NCBI RefSeq assembly: GCF_001698205.1 | Contig: NZ_CP016591.1 | Span: forward strand, 2,294,001-2,358,000 | DNA: 64,000 nucleotides | Direction of reading: 5' to 3' | Source of the DNA: Tsuneonella dongtanensis | GTDB taxonomy: Bacteria > Pseudomonadota > Alphaproteobacteria > Sphingomonadales > Sphingomonadaceae | In this document: piece after piece, positions 41,658 to 51,335 of the stretch | Numbering within the stretch: the first letter of the stretch is position 1 | Layout of the letters: each line of letters begins with the position of its first letter | Notes under the pieces: model-generated | What the model was told of the DNA's origin: nothing | Seen by the model: only the letters and a program-made list of their open reading frames with translations | The model's database searches: none | Made by a program: the position numbers and the translations under genes

Positions 41658-42638
41658 ATGCCGATCGACCGCCGCCACCTTCTTGCCGGAGCCGCTGCCA
41701 CCGGGGCTTTTGCCGCCGCCGCCCGAGCCACGGACAGCCGCGCCTCGCCCATGCTGACGGGCAAGTCGATCCTGATCACCGGCGCGTCATCCGGTTTCGG
41801 GCGGGCCACCGCCGAGCATTGCGCGCGCCTGGGCGCCAAGGTCTTCGCCACGATGCGCAACGTGCCCCGTCCCGAGGCCGAGGAACTTCGCAAGCTGGCG
41901 CGGGACGAAAAACTCGACCTGACCGTGCTCGAGCTCGACGTGCTCGACGAGGATATGGTGAACCGCGCGGTTGCCGAAGCCGAGCGACAGGCCGGTGGCG
42001 GGCTCGACGTGCTGGTCAACAACGCCGGGATCGGGATCACCGGTCCGGTCGAGGTCCAGGACATGGAGGCGACCCGCCTTGCCTTCGACACCAACGTCTT
42101 CGGCTATCATCGGCTCGCCCGAGCGGTCCTGCCGGGCATGCGCGCCCGCAAGAGCGGTCTGATATTCGCCATTTCGAGCCAGCTCGGCCGCGTCATAGCG
42201 CCCTTTGCCGGGCACTACTCGGCGACCAAGTTCGCGGTGGAGGCGATGTTCGAGCAGCTCGCCTACGAAGTCGCCCCGCACGGGATCGAGGTCTCGATCA
42301 TCGAACCTGGTGGCTACCCGACGAAGGTCTGGGTCAATCGCAACCGGTATTCGGCGGAGCTGAAAGCCCGGACAAACGAGCGGCACGCCGCTGGCTATCC
42401 CGGAGTGGTCGCCCGCATGGGCAGCGAAGACGGCTCGGGCCGAACGGCCGACGTCATGGACATTCCCCGGGCCATTGCCGAGATCGCCGCCATGCCCGCG
42501 GGATCGCGTCCCCTTCGCAGGCCGGTGAGCGGCGGCTCCATCCCCCAGACCGAGATCAACGAAGTTTCGAAGAAGGCCCAGCTCGCCATGCTGGGCCGCT
42601 CGCCGATGGCGGAATGGGTGCGCGGCGTGCTCGACTAG
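41658..42638 (+). CDS. Short-chain dehydrogenase/reductase with a Tat-like signal
   Basis: This is a 326-residue classical SDR. The cofactor motif ITGASSGFGRAT, the VNNAGIG motif and the catalytic Ser (AISSQLG) with Tyr-Lys in HYSATKFAVEAM are intact. The first 25 residues (DRRHLLAGAAATGAFAAAA) have a twin-Arg followed by a hydrophobic run, so export by Tat is predicted, which is unusual for an SDR. GAGGAG lies 8 bases before the ATG. It is convergent with mgtE through CTAG. Confidence 0.9.
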   Translation: MPIDRRHLLAGAAATGAFAAAARATDSRASPMLTGKSILITGASSGFGRATAEHCARLGAKVFATMRNVPRPEAEELRKLARDEKLDLTVLELDVLDEDMVNRAVAEAERQAGGGLDVLVNNAGIGITGPVEVQDMEATRLAFDTNVFGYHRLARAVLPGMRARKSGLIFAISSQLGRVIAPFAGHYSATKFAVEAMFEQLAYEVAPHGIEVSIIEPGGYPTKVWVNRNRYSAELKARTNERHAAGYPGVVARMGSEDGSGRTADVMDIPRAIAEIAAMPAGSRPLRRPVSGGSIPQTEINEVSKKAQLAMLGRSPMAEWVRGVLD

Positions 42639-43687
42639 GGCGCGGGCATCATCGCCGTCGCCAGCGACAGGAAAATGCCCATGCTGGCAACGTCGCTGGC
42701 GGTGGTAAGGAATATGCTCGACGCGGTCGCCGGGTCGGCACCGAGCCGCTTCAGCGTCAGCGGAATCAGCGCACCGGCGATGCCCGCCACGCTGCACGCG
42801 ATGATCATCGCAAGAAACACGACGGCCGCCAGCGTGAAGGGCTGCTGCTCGCCGGTGATCGTCGCATAGACGAACATTCCCGCGCCTGCCGTCAGGCCCA
42901 CGAGACCGCCGTTGAGGAAGCCCAGCATGCCTTCCTTGCGCACCAGGTCCCGCTCCATTCCGGGCTTGACGTCGCCCAGCGTCATGCCCCGGAGCGCGAC
43001 GGCCAGCGCCTGGCATCCGGTATTGCCGGTTTGCCCCGCCATCACCGGAAGAAACACCGCAAGGATCACGAGCCGGCTCAGTGTATCCTCGAACGCGCCG
43101 ACCACGGCGGCGGCGACGAAGGCGGTCAGCAAGTTGATCTGCAGCCACGGGTGCCGCAGTTTAAGGCTGCGCGTGAGCGAAGTGCCCATGCGCTCTTCCT
43201 TGTCGACGCCGACCATCGAGCCCGATTGGGCCGAGATCTCCACCGCCCGGTTCGCGAAGAGGTCCGAACCGCGTACGAGCCCGACCAGACGTCCTCCCTC
43301 GCCCACGACCGGATAGACCGGAAAGTGCTTGTGCAGCGCCAGTTTTAGCGCCTCGGTCAGCGGCAGCGAGGCGTCGAGCGCGAACGGATCGGCGATCATG
43401 ATGGCCTCGAGCGCGGTGTCCGGCTCGGCCAGCAGCATTTCGCGCATGACGACGAGGCCGAGCAGCCTGCCCCCGTCGTCGACGACGTAGATGTAGGTGA
43501 TGAAGGCTGACTTGACCTGCTCGCGCAGTGCCTCGGTCGCTTCGCGGACGGTCACCTTCGGGCCGAACAACCCGACGGGCGGATTCATGAGGTCGGCCAC
43601 GCTTTTTTCGCGACCGGTCGAAGGCGCCGATTCCGGCAGTTGCGCAAAGTCCTCGCCGTCCAGTGCTGCCGCCGCGGTCGCGCTCAT
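42635..43687 (-). CDS. mgtE: MgtE-type magnesium transporter lacking the N domain
   Basis: The product is 350 residues, against about 450 for full MgtE. The N-terminal superhelical domain is missing. It begins with a short leader and two CBS domains (about 28-160), then a five-helix membrane domain. That domain has the signature PVMAGQTGNTGCQALAV, which lines the Mg2+ pore. Loss of the N domain would alter Mg2+-dependent gating. MSATAAAALDG at 43687 is the likely start. It stands alone, divergent from ychF. Confidence 0.88.
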   Translation of the reverse strand: MSATAAAALDGEDFAQLPESAPSTGREKSVADLMNPPVGLFGPKVTVREATEALREQVKSAFITYIYVVDDGGRLLGLVVMREMLLAEPDTALEAIMIADPFALDASLPLTEALKLALHKHFPVYPVVGEGGRLVGLVRGSDLFANRAVEISAQSGSMVGVDKEERMGTSLTRSLKLRHPWLQINLLTAFVAAAVVGAFEDTLSRLVILAVFLPVMAGQTGNTGCQALAVALRGMTLGDVKPGMERDLVRKEGMLGFLNGGLVGLTAGAGMFVYATITGEQQPFTLAAVVFLAMIIACSVAGIAGALIPLTLKRLGADPATASSIFLTTASDVASMGIFLSLATAMMPAP

Positions 43688-43839
43688 CCGACTACCCCTT
43701 GCGCACGAATTTCGGTGCGCGAAACGAGACTTACCGCAACGGTGCAAAGGCGCAACACGGGAAATCGCCTTCCGGGGTGGCGCGCGACAATCTCGCCCGC
43801 TAAGGCGCGCGGCGCACCCTTCACGAGGACGATATCACG

Positions 43840-44940
43840 ATGGGATTCCGCTGCGGAATCGTCGGACTGCCCAATGTCGGCAAGTCGACCCTGTTCAACG
43901 CCCTGACCGAAACCCAGGCCGCGCAGGCGGCGAATTATCCGTTCTGCACGATCGAACCCAACGTGGGCCAGGTCGCCGTGCCCGACGAGCGGCTGGACAG
44001 TCTGGCGGCGATCGCCGGCAGTGCGAAGGTCATCCCGACCCAGCTCGGCTTCGTCGACATCGCGGGCCTTGTGAAGGGGGCGAGCAAGGGCGAAGGGCTC
44101 GGCAACCAGTTCCTCGGCAACATCCGCGAAGTCGACGCCATCGTCCATGTGCTGCGCTGCTTCGAGGACGACGACATCCAGCACGTCGCCAACAAGGTCG
44201 ATCCGATCGCCGATGCCGAGGTGGTCGAGACCGAGTTAATGCTTGCCGACCTCGAGAGCCTCGAGAAGCGCGTGCCCGCGGCGCAAAAGCGCGCGACGGG
44301 CGGCGACAAGGAGGCGAAGGTCATGGCGAGCGTGCTCGGCCAGGCGCTGGAACTGCTCCGCGAGGGCAAGCCCGCCCGGCTGACCGAGCCCAACGGCGAG
44401 GACGAGGCCAGGGTTTTCGCGCAGGCGCAGCTCCTGACGGCGAAGCCGGTGCTCTACGTTTGCAACGTCGCCGAAGAGGAAGCTTCGGAGGGCAATGCGC
44501 TGAGCGCCCAGGTATTCGAAAAGGCCAAGGCGGAAGGTGCCGAGGCGGTCGTCGTGTCGGCTGCGATCGAGAGCGAGCTCGTCTCCATGCCGGTCGAGGA
44601 ACGCGCCGAGTACCTCGAGGCGCTCGGCCTTACCGAAAGCGGCCTGAGCCGGGTGATCCGGGCTGGCTACAAGCTGCTGGGCCTCAAGACGTTCTTCACA
44701 GCAGGCCCCAAGGAGGCGCGGGCGTGGACCTTCCCCGCGGGAGCGAAGGCCCCGCAGGCGGCCGGCGAGATCCACACCGACTTCGAGCGCGGCTTCATCC
44801 GTGCCGAAACCATCGCGTTCGACGATTACGTCGCGCTCGGCGGCGAAGCCGGCGCCAAGGAAGCCGGCAAGCTGCGCCAGGAAGGCAAGGAATACGTCGT
44901 CCAGGACGGCGACGTGATGATGTTCAAGTTCAACGTCTGA
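43840..44940 (+). CDS. ychF: Redox-regulated ATPase YchF (Obg family)
   Basis: This is a 366-residue Obg-like protein that prefers ATP. The P-loop GLPNVGKSTLFNALT, switch region FVDIAGLVKGASKGEGLGN and NVAEE (in place of NKxD, the cause of ATP preference) are present. A coiled-coil domain and a C-terminal TGS domain ending DVMMFKFNV follow. The 152-base upstream gap should hold its promoter. Confidence 0.97.
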   Translation: MGFRCGIVGLPNVGKSTLFNALTETQAAQAANYPFCTIEPNVGQVAVPDERLDSLAAIAGSAKVIPTQLGFVDIAGLVKGASKGEGLGNQFLGNIREVDAIVHVLRCFEDDDIQHVANKVDPIADAEVVETELMLADLESLEKRVPAAQKRATGGDKEAKVMASVLGQALELLREGKPARLTEPNGEDEARVFAQAQLLTAKPVLYVCNVAEEEASEGNALSAQVFEKAKAEGAEAVVVSAAIESELVSMPVEERAEYLEALGLTESGLSRVIRAGYKLLGLKTFFTAGPKEARAWTFPAGAKAPQAAGEIHTDFERGFIRAETIAFDDYVALGGEAGAKEAGKLRQEGKEYVVQDGDVMMFKFNV

Positions 44941-44996
44941 CTACCTCGGGCACCTTCTCCCGCCTCGTCCGTTGGGCGCGAAAGGGAGTTTGCGGC

Positions 44997-45794
44997 ATGG
45001 TCGATAAGTCAGAGAAATTCAGCTGGTTCGTGCGCCTGGGATACGCCGCGCGCGGCGTGGTCTACATCCTGCTCGGCTACATCGCGCTCTCGACCGTCGG
45101 CAAGGCCGACGACGGGCAGGCAGCGGTCTTCGACATGATGCAGGACGTGCCCTTCGGCACGCCGCTCCTTTACCTCATCGCACTCGGCCTGCTCGCCTAC
45201 GCGGCCTTCAAGGCAATCGACGCGGCGACCGATATCGAGAATCACGGTGACGATGCGAAGGGCAAGGCAAAGCGCATCGGTGCGGCCGCAAGCGCGATCG
45301 CGCACACACTCCTGGCCTGGACCGCCTACCAGTTCGCGAGCGGCACGAAGCAGCAGTCCGAAGGCGCCGGTGGACAGAGCCAGGAAACGGCGAGCACCTT
45401 GTTGTCATGGGACCTCGGTGCGCTGGCGCTCGGCATTGTCGGCGTTGGCTTCATCGTCGGTGCTGCGATGCAGGCGAAGTCGGCCTGGACTGCCAGCTTC
45501 ATGAAGCACATCGGCGGCGGCGCTCCGCGACATGTGAAACCCATCGGGCGAGCCGGTCATGCGGCACGCGCGATCGTGTTTCTCCTCATCGGATGGTCGC
45601 TGGTGAAAAGCGCGTGGCTTTCGCAGTCCAGCGAGGTGAAGGGCCTGGGCGAAGCGATCGTGGCACTCAGCGGCAGCGGTATTTACTCGCTGGTGGCGAT
45701 CGGCCTGATCTTTTTCGGCGTGTTCAGCCTGATCACGTCGCGCTACCGGATCATTCCCGACATCCAGAAGGGCGATCTCAAGCCGCACCTCTGA
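44997..45794 (+). CDS. DUF1206 membrane protein
   Basis: The product is 265 residues made of three repeated two-helix units, each starting with a Gly/Ala-Arg pattern (RLGYAARGVVYILLG, KRIGAAASAIAHTLL, RAGHAARAIVFLLIG), which is the DUF1206 repeat. Six membrane helices are predicted. Function is unknown. GGGAG is placed 8 bases before the ATG. It lies 56 bases after ychF and may be co-transcribed. Confidence 0.92.
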   Translation: MVDKSEKFSWFVRLGYAARGVVYILLGYIALSTVGKADDGQAAVFDMMQDVPFGTPLLYLIALGLLAYAAFKAIDAATDIENHGDDAKGKAKRIGAAASAIAHTLLAWTAYQFASGTKQQSEGAGGQSQETASTLLSWDLGALALGIVGVGFIVGAAMQAKSAWTASFMKHIGGGAPRHVKPIGRAGHAARAIVFLLIGWSLVKSAWLSQSSEVKGLGEAIVALSGSGIYSLVAIGLIFFGVFSLITSRYRIIPDIQKGDLKPHL

Positions 45795-45853
45795 CTTTCC
45801 CGGCGTCGTCATTCGATTAATGAGGCCCCTGACATTTCGTAGGGGGATTCGGC

Positions 45854-46321
45854 TTGCAGTATTTCGAGGACATCCCGGTCGGCCGCACGAACAGCTTCGG
45901 GCGGTACGAGGTCACGCGCGAAGAGGTGCTGGACTTCGCCAGCAAGTACGATCCGCAAGGGTTCCACCTCGACGACGAGGCGGCAGCGAAGACCCACTTC
46001 GGCCGCATCTCGGCGAGCGGATGGCACACGTGCGCCATGACGATGGCGATGCTGGTCGAGAACATGCAGAACAACCGGCAGGCCGGTCTCGGATCGCCCG
46101 GGATCGACAACCTGCGCTGGATGAAGCCGGTTTTTCCCGGCGACGTCCTTCGGTGCGAAACCACCGTCATCGAGAAGCGTCGCAGCCGTTCGAGGCCCGA
46201 AATGGGCATCTTCAAGTCGCAGATTCGCGTATTCAACCAGAACGACGAGCCGGTGCTGGAGATGGTCTCCAACGGCCTCGTGCAGGTGCGCGACCCTGAC
46301 GCCCCGATAGCGGACGGCTAG
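45854..46321 (+). CDS. MaoC-like (R)-specific enoyl-CoA hydratase/dehydratase
   Basis: The product is 155 residues, a single hotdog MaoC domain. The catalytic Asp/His pair is in KYDPQGFHLDDEAA, followed by GRISASGWHTCAM. The start is TTG with AGGGGG about 8 bases upstream. The substrate would be a trans-2-enoyl-CoA. It is convergent with, and nearly touching, the small lipoprotein gene downstream. Confidence 0.92.
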   Translation: MQYFEDIPVGRTNSFGRYEVTREEVLDFASKYDPQGFHLDDEAAAKTHFGRISASGWHTCAMTMAMLVENMQNNRQAGLGSPGIDNLRWMKPVFPGDVLRCETTVIEKRRSRSRPEMGIFKSQIRVFNQNDEPVLEMVSNGLVQVRDPDAPIADG

Positions 46322-46322
46322 A

Positions 46323-46823
46323 TCAACTCCCGCACTGGGCGATACCGTTGGCCTGGTAGACTATCTGGTCGCGGTCGTTCTTGAGCACGAACCGCGCTGG
46401 GAAGTTGACCGTCTCGATACCGTCCTGTTCCCCTTCCTCCGAGGCCAGGTCGAGCGTGAAGGACCATGCGCCCGCCGTGTATTTTCCCTTCGCGCCCAGC
46501 GGCAGGTCGCCGCTGCCCGCATCGGGGGCGAAGGTTTCCATTTCGCCGTCGATCTTCATGAAGCCGCGCGCAGGTTGCGCCAGGACGATCGCCGCCATGC
46601 TGCCCTCGGGCGCGAAATTGCAGCCGGCACCGAACAGGTCGTAACGCTCGATGTCGGGGTAGAGGATCTTGTCGGGCGTCACCGGTACCGGAGGTGCTTC
46701 CTGCGCCGCCTTGACCGCGGCTACGTCGGCATCGTCCATCCGCTGCTGCTCCGCTGCGCTGGGCTCCCGCTCGCCGCAACCCGCCGCCAGCACCGCCAGC
46801 GCCATGACCCAGACTGACCGCAT
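46323..46823 (-). CDS. Lipoprotein of unknown function downstream of mutL
   Basis: The product is 166 residues long with lipobox LAAGC at about residue 16. The start ATG has GGAGG five bases upstream and overlaps the mutL stop by one base (TGATG). The mature part contains GAGCNFAPEGSMAAIVLAQ and a C-terminal beta-rich stretch ending AQCGS, so two Cys may pair. No family is known to me; the mutL-lipoprotein pair is probably just co-transcription. Confidence 0.8.
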   Translation of the reverse strand: MRSVWVMALAVLAAGCGEREPSAAEQQRMDDADVAAVKAAQEAPPVPVTPDKILYPDIERYDLFGAGCNFAPEGSMAAIVLAQPARGFMKIDGEMETFAPDAGSGDLPLGAKGKYTAGAWSFTLDLASEEGEQDGIETVNFPARFVLKNDRDQIVYQANGIAQCGS

Positions 46824-48622
46824 CAATGCCTCCCGAAGAGCTTCTCGACGTCTTCCATGCGGAGCTTCACCCACGTCGGGCGGCCGTGGTTGCACTGTCC
46901 GGACCGCGGCGTGCGTTCCATTTCGCGCAGCAGGGCATTCATCTCCGCCACGGACAACGTGCGTCCCGCCCGAACGCTCCCGTGGCAGGCCATCGTCGCG
47001 AGAACGAGGTCGAGCTTTTCGCCGAGCAGCAGGCTTTCGCCGTGCTTCGCGATGTCATCGGCTATATCGCGCAGCAGCCTGTCCGGATCGGCTCCTGACA
47101 GCGCATGGGGCACGCTGCGCACGAGCATGGCGCCAGGGCCGAACCGTTCGATCGCCAGCCCGAGGTCCGCGAGCCTATCGGCCGCTCCTTCGAGCCGGTC
47201 GCAGTCGACTTCGTCCATCTCGACCACGTCGGGGATGAGCAGCGCTTGCGCCCGCGCGGTCGCCTCGCCCGCGCCCGCGGCCTTCAGACGTTCAAGTACG
47301 AGCCGCTCGTGGGCGGCATGCTGGTCGACGATGATCAGCCCATCGGATGCCTCGGCCACGATGTAGGTCTGCGCCACTTGCCCGCGCGCGATGCCGAGCG
47401 GGTAATCCTCGGCCGACTCCGGCAGCGGCGCGGCCTCTTCCGCCCTCCCTTGTGGACGGTCCAGCACATCGCCTTCATAGGCGCGCCACGCCTGCGAGGC
47501 TTCGCGCACGCTTGTCGAAGGTCGCGACCAGTCGCGGCCGGAGAAAATCGACGCGAGTGCGGGCGCGACCTCTCGCACCGGTTCGCTCTGCCACCGCCCC
47601 ATCGCCGCGGCATCGGGCGCCTGTGCGCTGCGCCGGTCTCCGCTCGCCAGCGATTGGCGCAAGGCCGAAACGATGAAGCCGCGCACGCCCCCGGCGTCGC
47701 GAAACCTGACCTCGGTCTTGGCAGGATGGACGTTGACGTCGACGTCTTCGGGCGGAATGTCGAGGAACAGCGCAAGCACCGCGTGGCGGTCGCGCGCGAG
47801 CATGTCGGAATAGGCACCGCGCACCGCGCCGACGAGCAGCCGGTCCTTCACCGGTCGTCCGTTGACGAAGAGGTACTGGTGGTCGGCGACCCCGCGGTTG
47901 TACGTCGGCAGGCCCGCAATCCCGCCGAGCCGCATACCGTCCCTCTGCTGGTCGATCGCGACGCCGTTGTCCTTGAGCTCGCGGGCCACGACCTGTGCGA
48001 CCCTGTCGGTGAGATCCTGCGCGGGCTGCAGCGAAAGGACCGTCCGCCCTGCGTGATCGAGCGTGAACCCGATCTCGGGCCGGGCCATCGCCAGCCGCTT
48101 CACCACGTCGAGGCAGGCAGCATACTCGCTGCGCGCCGAGCGCAGGAACTTGCGCCGCGCCGGGACCTTCGCGAACAGGTTCTCGACACGCACGCGGGTA
48201 CCCGGAGGAAGGGCGGCCGGCCCATCTTCGATCACCATCCCGTGATCGACCACGCGCCGCCAGCCTTGTTCGGCCCCCCGCACCCGGCTCTCGAGCGTGA
48301 ACTTCGCAACGCTTGCGATGCTCGGCAGCGCCTCTCCGCGAAAGCCCAGCGTGGCGACGAGTTCGATGCTTTCGTCCGGCAACTTGGAAGTCGCGTGCCG
48401 CTCGAGCGCCAGCGCCATCTCGGGAGGCGCCATGCCGCACCCGTCGTCGGTTACTTCGATCCGGTCGAGACCACCTTCGTCCAGTACGACAGCAATGCGC
48501 GTCGCCCCCGCGTCGATCGCATTCTCGACAAGTTCCTTGAGCGCCGCCGCCGGTCGCTCGACCACCTCGCCTGCGGCGATGCGGTTGACGAGGCTTTCCG
48601 GAAGGCGGCGGATTTCGGCCAT
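46823..48622 (-). CDS. mutL: DNA mismatch repair protein MutL
   Basis: This 599-residue protein has a GHKL ATPase N-terminal domain (RIAAGEVVERPAAALKELVE in part, then DDGCGM and GFRGEALPSI). The C-terminal dimerisation domain has the endonuclease motif DQHAAHERLVLE and the metal-site motifs ACHGSVRAG and QCNHGRPT. It is therefore the nicking type of MutL, as expected in bacteria without MutH. MAEIRRLPESL at 48622 is chosen over a start three codons earlier. It is divergent from mreB. Confidence 0.96.
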   Translation of the reverse strand: MAEIRRLPESLVNRIAAGEVVERPAAALKELVENAIDAGATRIAVVLDEGGLDRIEVTDDGCGMAPPEMALALERHATSKLPDESIELVATLGFRGEALPSIASVAKFTLESRVRGAEQGWRRVVDHGMVIEDGPAALPPGTRVRVENLFAKVPARRKFLRSARSEYAACLDVVKRLAMARPEIGFTLDHAGRTVLSLQPAQDLTDRVAQVVARELKDNGVAIDQQRDGMRLGGIAGLPTYNRGVADHQYLFVNGRPVKDRLLVGAVRGAYSDMLARDRHAVLALFLDIPPEDVDVNVHPAKTEVRFRDAGGVRGFIVSALRQSLASGDRRSAQAPDAAAMGRWQSEPVREVAPALASIFSGRDWSRPSTSVREASQAWRAYEGDVLDRPQGRAEEAAPLPESAEDYPLGIARGQVAQTYIVAEASDGLIIVDQHAAHERLVLERLKAAGAGEATARAQALLIPDVVEMDEVDCDRLEGAADRLADLGLAIERFGPGAMLVRSVPHALSGADPDRLLRDIADDIAKHGESLLLGEKLDLVLATMACHGSVRAGRTLSVAEMNALLREMERTPRSGQCNHGRPTWVKLRMEDVEKLFGRH

Positions 48623-49857
<1,235 letters not shown>

Positions 49858-49875
49858 CCTGAAGGGTAAGTTGAG

Positions 49876-50781
49876 ATGGCGCCGCCTTCTTCACGGCGCT
49901 CCGGGCATTCGCGCAGGGCGCAATACGGACAGTTCACGGGCTATGTGCTCGCCGCGATCGGCGCTGCGCTGGGCGCGGTGCTGCTCGGCGTATCGCTGTG
50001 GCGTCCCACTTCGTTCAACGGTCTGCGCACCTCGGCTTCGGACGCGGTCGCGCCGGTCGGCGAAGCGAATGCCGCCGTGCGGACGGGCGGTCAAAGCTGG
50101 ATCGATGCGATCGGCGGCTACTTCGCGGCCGGCAGCCAGAACGCCGAGCTGCGCAAGGAAGTCGAACTCGCCCGCATTCGGCTGAAGGAAGCCGACGCGG
50201 TTCGCACCGAAAATGCGCGACTCAAGGCACTGCTGGGTTTCCGCGAATCGGAAATCAAGCCGGTCGCGGTGGCGCGGCTCGTCGGTTCGACCGCAGCCAG
50301 CACCAGGCGCTTCGCCTATCTCGGCGCGGGACGCGAACAGGGCGTGGGTGTCGGCATGCCGGTGCGCAGCCCTCGCGGCGTGGTCGGCCGCGTCCTGGAA
50401 GTGGGTGACGACAGCGCGCGCGTCCTTCTCCTGGCCGACACCGAAAGCGTCATCCCGGTTCGCCGCTCGAAGGACGAGGTCGTGGCATTCGCCGAGGGGC
50501 GCGGTGACGGCAAGCTGCGCATTCGCCTCATCAACCTCGGCATCAACCCGCTCAAGAAGGGCGACGTGTTCGTGACCAGCGGCGCGGGCGGCTATTACCG
50601 TCCCGGCATTGCCGTCGCGATCGTGCAGCAGGTGACGGCCGACGGCGGCGTCGCGGCGGTCATCGCCGATCCCGCGGCGACGGACTTCGTTTCCGTCGAG
50701 CCGATCTGGCAGCCGCGCGCCGTCGAAGCGGCGCGGACCCCGGTAAGCGAGGCTGTCGGCGAACAGGCTGGCGCCGAATGA
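49876..50781 (+). CDS. mreC: Rod shape-determining protein MreC
   Basis: This 301-residue bitopic inner-membrane scaffold links MreB to periplasmic synthases. One N-terminal membrane helix (about 22-43) is followed by a coiled coil (about 85-120) and the two beta-barrel domains characteristic of MreC (GRVLEVGDDSARVLLLADTE, split). It overlaps mreD by 4 bases. Confidence 0.95.
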   Translation: MAPPSSRRSGHSRRAQYGQFTGYVLAAIGAALGAVLLGVSLWRPTSFNGLRTSASDAVAPVGEANAAVRTGGQSWIDAIGGYFAAGSQNAELRKEVELARIRLKEADAVRTENARLKALLGFRESEIKPVAVARLVGSTAASTRRFAYLGAGREQGVGVGMPVRSPRGVVGRVLEVGDDSARVLLLADTESVIPVRRSKDEVVAFAEGRGDGKLRIRLINLGINPLKKGDVFVTSGAGGYYRPGIAVAIVQQVTADGGVAAVIADPAATDFVSVEPIWQPRAVEAARTPVSEAVGEQAGAE

Positions 50782-51335
50782 TCGGCGAACTCTCCAGCCG
50801 CGCACGGCGCGACCGATACGGATCCAAGATCAACCGCACGCATTCGCCGATCCGGGCCTATGTCGTGCCGTGGGCTTCGATCATGATCGGATCGCTGCTG
50901 CCGGTTTTCTTCCTTGCGAGCGCCGTACCGCTCGTGCCGCCGCTCGGCTTCCTCATGCTTGTATCGTGGCGGCTGGTCAGGCCCGGCCTGCTGCCCGTCT
51001 GGGCCGGGTTCCCGCTGGGCCTGTTCGACGACATGTTCAGCGGACAGCCATTCGGCAGTGCGATCATGCTGTGGTCGGCCACCATGATCGCAATCGAAAT
51101 TCTCGAGACCCGGTTCCCCTGGCGGGGCTTTTTCCAGGACTGGGCGGTTTCCGGCCTGCTGGCGTGTGGTTACCTCGTCGTCGCCGCCCTGTTCTCTGGC
51201 GGCCAGATCGGGGCGATGATGCTGGCCGTGCTCGTACCGCAGGCGGTCTTTACCCTCGCGCTCATACCCGTCCTCGCCCGCTTCGTCGCCGGACTCGACC
51301 GCTTCCGGCTGGCGCGTGTGCGAGGGGTCGACTGA
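50778..51335 (+). CDS. mreD: Rod shape-determining protein MreD
   Basis: This 185-residue integral membrane protein has about five helices, of the MreD family (LPVFFLASAVPLVPPLGF, then GLFDDMFSGQPFGSAIML). It overlaps mreC by 4 bases and mrdA by one base (TGATG), so it is clearly co-translated. Confidence 0.92.
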   Translation: MIGELSSRARRDRYGSKINRTHSPIRAYVVPWASIMIGSLLPVFFLASAVPLVPPLGFLMLVSWRLVRPGLLPVWAGFPLGLFDDMFSGQPFGSAIMLWSATMIAIEILETRFPWRGFFQDWAVSGLLACGYLVVAALFSGGQIGAMMLAVLVPQAVFTLALIPVLARFVAGLDRFRLARVRGVD

